Part shown: positions 26,831-33,011 of the stretch, piece after piece | Numbering within the stretch: the stretch's first letter is position 1 | Layout: each line of letters starts with the position of its first letter | Assembly (NCBI GenBank): GCA_024641005.1 | Contig: JAHEDX010000042.1 | Coordinates: 1-33,011 of the forward strand | Origin: Acidimicrobiaceae bacterium | GTDB lineage: Bacteria > Actinomycetota > Acidimicrobiia > Acidimicrobiales > Ilumatobacteraceae | Length of the DNA stretch: 33,011 nucleotides | Direction: 5' to 3' | The notes under the pieces: model-generated | The model's database searches: none | The model's input: the letters and a program-made list of their open reading frames with translations, nothing else | Told to the model about the DNA's origin: nothing | Position numbers and translations under genes: made by a program

Positions 26831-27541
26831 TCAGGTGGGAGTGTGGATGATGTACGCGCCGGTCCGGGTGAAGGCGGTGACCACACCGCCCGCCTCGAGC
26901 AGACTGGTGAACTGCCGACGAACCTGGTGGCGCCACTCCGCGGCAGCTGCGGGATCCGTCCGGCGCAGTACGACGATGTCCTCGGGTGTTTCGACCTCGT
27001 GACGCACCATCTCGTCGAGTGGCAACGGCGACGTGGCCGATGGGTCGGTCGACCAGGCGACCACCAGCCGATCCGACTCGTCCTGCGCATTGATCGAATC
27101 GGTCATCGGGCCGTAGAAGTTGACGAGATACTCCGCGATGTCGGCGTCCAGTACCTCGATGTTGAACCAGGCGTTTCGCCGCACGAGTGGGTCGAACGTC
27201 CACGTGATCCAGGGGATATGTCGTTCAGCCGCCCACCGGCGCTGGTGGTTCTTCATGGCGCGGCCGACACCGCTGTGCTGGACGCCCGGCAGGATGCCGG
27301 TCACATGGCTGTGGAGCGCTTCGGCGCCCTGGTGGCGGGCCAGAAAGCCAAACGATGCACCGATGATGTTGCCGGAGTCGAACGCACCGGCGACATAGCC
27401 GCCCGTGTGCGAGATCGCTCGCAGCAGTTCGACTCCGACGATCGGTGTCACCGAACCCCACACCTGCTGGAAGACCGTCACGATGGTGGCCATTTCCTCG
27501 GCCGACGTCAGTGTCCGAATCTCGAGATCCGCTTCACTCAT
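26831..27541 (-). CDS. GNAT-type acyltransferase (COG3375-like)
   Basis: A 236-aa predicted GNAT superfamily acyltransferase of the COG3375-like type. The acetyl/succinyl-CoA binding region is HVTGILPGVQHSGVGRAMKNHQR (residues about 79-101; V/I-x-P-x-x-Q-x-x-G-V/I-G), preceded by the strand GGYVAGAFDSGNIIGASFGFLA and followed by ITWTFDPLVRRNAWFNIEVLDADIAEY. Such genes are repeatedly found next to NSAR-type racemases, where the acyltransferase N-succinylates D-amino acids. ATG 27541 is supported by TACCGT 7 nt upstream, and the racemase follows after 12 nt, giving a two-gene operon. The deacylase of that pathway is not in the window. Confidence 0.82.
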   Translation of the reverse strand: MSEADLEIRTLTSAEEMATIVTVFQQVWGSVTPIVGVELLRAISHTGGYVAGAFDSGNIIGASFGFLARHQGAEALHSHVTGILPGVQHSGVGRAMKNHQRRWAAERHIPWITWTFDPLVRRNAWFNIEVLDADIAEYLVNFYGPMTDSINAQDESDRLVVAWSTDPSATSPLPLDEMVRHEVETPEDIVVLRRTDPAAAAEWRHQVRRQFTSLLEAGGVVTAFTRTGAYIIHTPT

Positions 27542-27548
27542 GCTTCGG

Positions 27549-27554
27549 ACGGTA
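27549..27554 (-). promoter_or_regulatory. -10 element of the GNAT-racemase operon
   Basis: On the minus strand, TACCGT plus 7 nt precedes ATG 27541. Confidence 0.5.
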
Positions 27555-27702
27555 ACCGCTCGGACCCTGTGGCGCCGACTGCGAACGGTCCCGGCGGGCG
27601 CGAGATCGAGGTGTGATCGAGCAGGGACGTGACGATCGACCGATTGACGAGTCGTTCAACCGGTTGGGTTCGCGCCGTCCGGAGCGATAAGCATGCACAC
27701 CT

Positions 27703-29268
27703 ATGGCGCGCATCCTCGTCACCGAAGCCATCGCCGATGGCGGTCTCGACCGCCTTCGCGCCGCCGGTCACACGGTCGACGTCCAACTCGACCTCTCCTC
27801 GTCAGATCTGCTGGCAGCGATTCGGGGGGTCAATGCTCTGATCATCCGCTCGGCCACGCAGGTCGACGCCGACCTGCTGCAGGCGGGGGCCGACCTCGTC
27901 GTGGTCGGCCGGGCCGGAATCGGCCTCGACAATGTCGATGTCGCTGCCGCAACCGCACGTGGCGTGATGGTCGTGAACGCTCCCCAGTCGAACATCATCT
28001 CGGCAGCCGAACACACCATGGCCTTGTTGCTCGCACAGGCTCGTAACGTCCCCCAAGCTCATGCTGCGCTCAAGGACGGTCGTTGGGAGCGCAGCAAGTG
28101 GGAGGGTGTCGAACTCGCCGACAAGACGTTGGGCATCGTCGGACTCGGCCGGATCGGCAAGCTGGTGGCCGATCGTGCCAGGGCCTTCCAGATGCGCCTC
28201 GTGGCCTACGACCCGTTCGTGTCGGCAGACCGGGCCAAGCAGATGGGGGTCGAGCTGTTGCCGCTCGATCAGTTGGTCGAGGAGTCGGACTTCCTCACGA
28301 TCCATCTTCCCAAGACGAAGGAGACGGCCGGTCTCATCAATCGCGACGTGCTGCTCAAGGCCAAGTCGAATCTTCGGGTCATCAATGTGGCCCGCGGTGG
28401 GATCGTCGTCGAGGCCGATCTCGCCGAGTGCATCCGAGACGGAGTGATCGCAGGTGCCGCCCTCGACGTGTTCGATGTCGAGCCGACCACCGAGTCGCCG
28501 TTGTTCGAGCTGCCCTCGGTCGTCGTCACGCCTCATCTCGGTGCATCCACCAGGGAGGCGCAGGACAAGGCAGGCGAGGCGATTGCCGACATGGTGCAAC
28601 TCGCCCTCAACGGCGACTTCGTGCCGTGGGCCGTCAATGTCGATGCCGCAGAGGCGAACGAGACGATTCGCCCGTTCCTGCCCTTGGCCGAAGCCCTCGG
28701 TCGTCTCTATGGATCGTTGCACGGTAGTTCGCCCGACTCGTTCGAGCTGTGCTGCCAGGGCGATATCGCTCAATACGACACCCGGATTCTCGGGCTCGCG
28801 GTGCTGAAGGGTTTCTTCAGCAGGATCAGTGCGGATCCCGTGAGCTATGTGAACGCTCCGACCCTCGCGAAAGCAGCTGGGATCGTGATGCGCGAGACCA
28901 GCTGTACCGAGACCGACGAATACGTCAACCTGATCACGTTGCGCTGCGACGATCACAGCATCTCTGGCACGCTCGCCGGTCGCCGCCGCGAACAGCGCGT
29001 CGTCGAGGTCGACGGTCATGCGTTCGACGTCCCTCCGGCCCAGCACATGCTCGTGATCTCCAACGACGATCGCCCTGGTGTGATCGGCACGGTGGGTCTG
29101 TTGTTGGGCAATGCCGGTGTCAACATCGCCGACATGGACGTCGGCCGAGTCGCTGCAGCAGGCACGGCTGTGATGTTGCTGGCTGTCACCGCCGAGGTTC
29201 CCCAGCACGTGATCGAGACGCTGCGCGACGCCCCGGGCATCCTCAGCGTCAAGGTGCTCCGCAGCTGA
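27703..29268 (+). CDS. serA: D-3-phosphoglycerate dehydrogenase
   Basis: SerA, 521 aa, oxidises 3-phosphoglycerate with NAD+ in the first step of serine synthesis. It is the long actinobacterial type: catalytic/NAD domains (GLGRIG at residues 147-152; [11 protein letters not shown] with Arg; VTPHLGAST with His), then the intervening ASB domain (about 315-445), then a C-terminal ACT domain ([20 protein letters not shown], about 448-521) that in Mycobacterium mediates serine feedback inhibition. All parts are complete. ATG 27703 gives [20 protein letters not shown] 8 nt upstream is a weak -10-like hexamer and no good ribosome site is visible. It is divergent from the GNAT-racemase operon. Confidence 0.95.
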   Translation: MARILVTEAIADGGLDRLRAAGHTVDVQLDLSSSDLLAAIRGVNALIIRSATQVDADLLQAGADLVVVGRAGIGLDNVDVAAATARGVMVVNAPQSNIISAAEHTMALLLAQARNVPQAHAALKDGRWERSKWEGVELADKTLGIVGLGRIGKLVADRARAFQMRLVAYDPFVSADRAKQMGVELLPLDQLVEESDFLTIHLPKTKETAGLINRDVLLKAKSNLRVINVARGGIVVEADLAECIRDGVIAGAALDVFDVEPTTESPLFELPSVVVTPHLGASTREAQDKAGEAIADMVQLALNGDFVPWAVNVDAAEANETIRPFLPLAEALGRLYGSLHGSSPDSFELCCQGDIAQYDTRILGLAVLKGFFSRISADPVSYVNAPTLAKAAGIVMRETSCTETDEYVNLITLRCDDHSISGTLAGRRREQRVVEVDGHAFDVPPAQHMLVISNDDRPGVIGTVGLLLGNAGVNIADMDVGRVAAAGTAVMLLAVTAEVPQHVIETLRDAPGILSVKVLRS

Positions 29269-29275
29269 CCTCACA

Positions 29276-29294
29276 TCAGGTGCCGGGCACCTGA
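29276..29294. terminator. Bidirectional hairpin between serA and pyrF
   Basis: TCAGGTGC (29276-29283) and GCACCTGA (29287-29294) form a perfect 8-bp stem with loop CGG in the 34-bp gap between two convergent genes. It can end both. No T-run. Confidence 0.7.
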
Positions 29295-29302
29295 CGAAAT
29301 GG

Positions 29303-30115
29303 TCACCACCCGGGTGGGAGCGTTGCCAGTCGTGCCGATATGGCGGCGTCGCGGGCGGCCTCGGCGAAGTCGGCGTCGCTGCTCGCATAGATGATCGCTC
29401 TCGACGAACTGATCATCAGCCCGCGCCCTTCGGTCGTTGCGCCTGCGGACACAGCGGCCCTGGGCTCGCCTCCTTGCGCTCCGATTCCCGGGACCAGGAT
29501 CGGTAGATCGCCGACCACCTGGCGCACGGCGCGCAGCTCATCGGGATATGTCGCCCCGACGACCAGGCCGCAGTCACCGTGCTGGGACCAGTCGTTTGCC
29601 ACCATCTCGGCGACGCGGATGTACAACGGCTTGCCGCCGCAATCGAGGGATTGCAGATCGTTGCCGCCCGGATTGCTGGTTCGGCACAGTGCGATGACGC
29701 CGCCACCGTGGGCGAAGAAGGGGACGACCGAGTCACCGCCGAGATACGGATTGACGGTGACCGCGTGTGCTCCGTATCGACCGAACGCCTCGCGGGCGTA
29801 CTGCTCGGCGGTCGAACCGATGTCGCCGCGCTTTGCGTCGAGGATCAGCGTGACATCGGGATAGGTCTCGACGATGTACTGGCACAAGCGTTCGAGGCTG
29901 GCCTCCTCGCGCTGGGAGGCGAAGTAGGCGATCTGCGGCTTGAACGCACACACGAGATCGGCAGTCGCGTCGACGATCTCCTTGCAGAATCGGAACACGG
30001 CGTCATGGCCGATGTCGAGCGCCTTCGGAAAACGTGCCGGGTCGGGGTCGAGCCCCACGCACAACAATGAGTTCGATGCAGCCCAGGAACGGCTCAGCTG
30101 CTCGTGAAAGCCCAC
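29303..30115 (-). CDS. pyrF: Orotidine 5'-phosphate decarboxylase (type 2)
   Basis: PyrF, 270 aa, converts OMP to UMP, the last step of UMP synthesis. The catalytic motif is [11 protein letters not shown] (Asp93, Lys95, Asp98), and [15 protein letters not shown] and [11 protein letters not shown] are typical of the longer type 2 enzymes of actinobacteria and the UMPS-like group. The phosphate-binding end [10 protein letters not shown] is present. GTG 30115 is supported by TACCGT 7 nt upstream. It is a single gene with no pyr neighbours in the window. The ferredoxin gene lies 87 bp upstream on the same strand but seems separately transcribed. Confidence 0.93.
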   Translation of the reverse strand: MGFHEQLSRSWAASNSLLCVGLDPDPARFPKALDIGHDAVFRFCKEIVDATADLVCAFKPQIAYFASQREEASLERLCQYIVETYPDVTLILDAKRGDIGSTAEQYAREAFGRYGAHAVTVNPYLGGDSVVPFFAHGGGVIALCRTSNPGGNDLQSLDCGGKPLYIRVAEMVANDWSQHGDCGLVVGATYPDELRAVRQVVGDLPILVPGIGAQGGEPRAAVSAGATTEGRGLMISSSRAIIYASSDADFAEAARDAAISARLATLPPGW

Positions 30116-30122
30116 GCCACCA

Positions 30123-30128
30123 ACGGTA
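30123..30128 (-). promoter_or_regulatory. -10 element of pyrF
   Basis: On the minus strand, TACCGT plus 7 nt precedes GTG 30115. A short inverted repeat, CACGT-TGAG-ACGTG, lies just upstream at 30132-30145. Confidence 0.5.
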
Positions 30129-30202
30129 GAGCACGTTGAGACGTGTGCGGCGCCGGTCCAGGTGTCGATTCGGTAACGAACTGCTGATGTGCCGTGCGCT
30201 CG

Positions 30203-30394
30203 TCACTCCTGCAGTTCGATTGCCGCGGTGGGGCACAGGTCGGCCGCCTCGCGGACCTTGTCGTGCAACTCCTGCGCCGGCTCCTCTTGCAGGATGTAGA
30301 GGTAGCCGTCGTTGCGAACCTCGAAAACCTCCGGGCAGATCTGCATACATCCACCCGTCGAGGCGCACATGTCGAAGTCGACGGTCACTTTCAT
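30203..30394 (-). CDS. Small [3Fe-4S]-type ferredoxin
   Basis: A 63-aa ferredoxin that carries electrons in the cytoplasm, typically to cytochromes P450 or other oxygenases. The cluster ligands are Cys10, Cys16, Cys20 and the Cys in the C-terminal CPTAAI. The position that would hold the fourth ligand of a [4Fe-4S] cluster in CASTGGC is Thr or Gly, so a [3Fe-4S] cluster is expected. VTVDFDMCASTGGC and ICPEVFEV are family hallmarks. ATG 30394 has GGGGG about 8 nt upstream, so unlike its neighbours it is leadered. No P450 or reductase is next to it, so the partner is unknown. Confidence 0.9.
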   Translation of the reverse strand: MKVTVDFDMCASTGGCMQICPEVFEVRNDGYLYILQEEPAQELHDKVREAADLCPTAAIELQE

Positions 30395-30448
30395 GGTGTT
30401 CCCCCTGTCATTCGAGTTGTCCCGAGATCTGCTCGGCCGATCGTCGCT

Positions 30449-30865
30449 TCAGGACTTGGCCGCACGATAGCCGTCGGCTTCTGCGTCCTCGGTCCGGGCA
30501 TAACAGCGCTCGGGAACGGTGCGCGCGTAGAACCGGCCACCCGGCAGGTGATAGATGCCCGAGTTGTCGTTGGCCTTGATCGGGAAGCCATCCGGACAGT
30601 TGCCCTCGACAGGGGCGACCCAAGCCGGACGATCGAGATCCGTCGCCGGAGCGTCACCGGACGGTTGGTCGGGAACTGCCTCCGGTTCGGTCGTCCGCTC
30701 GACAGCGTCCGGCGTCCCGGTCGTACCGACGTGCGGTTCGAGTGGGGGCCATTCGGGCGCACCCGCCGGGGTCGGGGCTTGCTGCCGCTGCCACGCGATC
30801 CACATCGCGTACCCGGCCCCTCCGATCAACGCCAACCAGAACGAGCGTCGCAGCATCGTGATCAT
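30449..30865 (-). CDS. Membrane-anchored protein with sunset-like C-terminal domain
   Basis: A 138-aa protein. An N-terminal hydrophobic segment (about residues 8-25, SFWLALIGGAGYAMWIAW) anchors it and a Pro/Ala/Glu-rich linker (30-85) follows. The C-terminal module, GNCPDGFPIKANDNSGIYH then LPGGRFYARTVPERCYART, matches what I recognise as the sunset-type domain of actinobacterial envelope proteins; its two cysteines could form a disulfide or bind metal. The function is unknown. ATG 30865 is supported by TAGGGT 6 nt upstream. The C-terminal domain probably lies outside the cell if the anchor acts as a signal sequence, but the positive-inside rule (LRR before the helix) only supports N-in. Confidence 0.75.
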   Translation of the reverse strand: MITMLRRSFWLALIGGAGYAMWIAWQRQQAPTPAGAPEWPPLEPHVGTTGTPDAVERTTEPEAVPDQPSGDAPATDLDRPAWVAPVEGNCPDGFPIKANDNSGIYHLPGGRFYARTVPERCYARTEDAEADGYRAAKS

Positions 30866-30871
30866 GATCGA

Positions 30872-30877
30872 ACCCTA
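30872..30877 (-). promoter_or_regulatory. -10 element of the sunset-like membrane gene
   Basis: On the minus strand, TAGGGT plus 6 nt precedes ATG 30865. Confidence 0.5.
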
Positions 30878-31007
30878 GACGCGCGTCCACGCCCGGACGG
30901 GCAACCGAACGGGAGTCGTCCTCGCTGCGCCGGAAGGCGACGTTCGCCATCTCGGATCGCCGGTGCCCTGGCATGGCCCGGCGGATCGCCCCCCCGCATG
31001 GTCAGAC

Positions 31008-31041
31008 CCGTCGGGTCAGGAGACGACTCCCGACCCGACGG
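31008..31041 (-). terminator. Strong terminator hairpin after leuA
   Basis: CCGTCGGGTC (31008-31017) pairs perfectly with GACCCGACGG (31032-31041). Inside, after one A/C mismatch, GGAG (31019-31022) pairs with CTCC (31027-31030) around loop ACGA. This gives 14 bp, 6 bp beyond the leuA stop on the minus strand. No T-run follows. Confidence 0.8.
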
Positions 31042-31046
31042 CCCGA

Positions 31047-32892
<1,846 letters not shown>

Positions 32893-32898
32893 GTCGCC

Positions 32899-32928
32899 AC
32901 CTTAGTACCTATCGCCCTGCGATGGCAA
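32899..32928 (-). promoter_or_regulatory. Promoter of the leu leader and leuA
   Basis: On the minus strand, -35 TTGCCA (32928-32923), an 18-nt spacer and -10 TAAGGT (32904-32899). The transcription start is predicted at about 32892, the first base of the leader peptide. This is the only promoter in the window with a near-consensus -35. Confidence 0.65.
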
Positions 32929-32952
32929 CGGTGCCGATACCCTGACGACACC

Positions 32953-33011
32953 ATGAATCAACCCAATGCACGGCCATCTGGCCGCCGACGTGGAAGCCGG
33001 CCCGGGGGGCG
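32953..33011 (+). CDS. 5' end of an unidentified gene, cut by window edge
   Basis: ATG 32953 opens a frame that runs off the window: MNQPNARPSGRRRGSRPGG. The basic, Gly/Arg-rich start looks like a disordered cytoplasmic N-terminus. TACCCT (32938-32943) lies 9 nt upstream as a candidate -10, and it is divergent from the leuA promoter. Too little is present to name the product. Confidence 0.4.
   Translation, partial: MNQPNARPSGRRRGSRPGG

Noticed and set aside
27802..29388. A 528-codon frame antisense to serA
   Set aside because: serA is certain in the other frame; the antisense product has no recognisable motif.

Overview
The window is chromosomal DNA of a high-GC Gram-positive bacterium. Gene content, codon use and gene order fit an actinobacterium, and the style of many proteins suggests the class Acidimicrobiia (Ilumatobacter-like); that placement is an inference from recognition, not from a search. 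Coding density is high. I call 35 protein genes (one cut by the right edge) plus a leader peptide. I found no rRNA, tRNA, IS element, prophage or CRISPR array. Nearly everything is housekeeping metabolism.

Layout. 1-470: two very small minus-strand genes and a strong hairpin. 575-4474: an S9 peptidase, a protein with a duplicated domain, a protein with a C-terminal J-domain and a small alpha/beta hydrolase, all plus strand. 4487-9674: an MFS transporter divergent from murA, a one-helix membrane protein divergent from a NifU-like Fe-S scaffold, a MeaB-type GTPase and an enoyl-CoA hydratase. 9706-13908: a GT4 glycosyltransferase, an azlCD exporter pair, galT and a methyltransferase. 13966-20439: iscS, mnmA, a MetE-like protein and ligA, an order that resembles the mycobacterial chromosome; iscS and mnmA together supply and use sulfur for tRNA 2-thiouridine. 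20456-24065: an Asp/Glu racemase family protein, a membrane-anchored protein and a PASTA-domain protein whose kinase domain has lost its catalytic signature. 24325-27541: an SDR, an SCP2-domain protein, and a GNAT acyltransferase followed by an enolase-superfamily N-acylamino acid racemase. 27703-33011: serA, pyrF, a ferredoxin, a membrane protein with a small C-terminal domain, leuA, and the start of a divergent gene.

Regulation is the most interesting layer. Upstream of leuA lies a complete attenuation region: a promoter with -35 and -10, a 13-residue leader peptide with four consecutive Leu codons, a 9-bp hairpin overlapping its stop codon, and a GC hairpin followed by a T-run. A perfect 13-bp inverted repeat sits between the -10 elements of the divergent MFS and murA genes. 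A TANNNT hexamer lies 6-8 nt before the start codon of about half of the genes that head a transcription unit, which indicates widespread leaderless transcription and was used here to settle many start codons. Several convergent or terminal intergenic gaps carry long GC-rich hairpins without a U-run.
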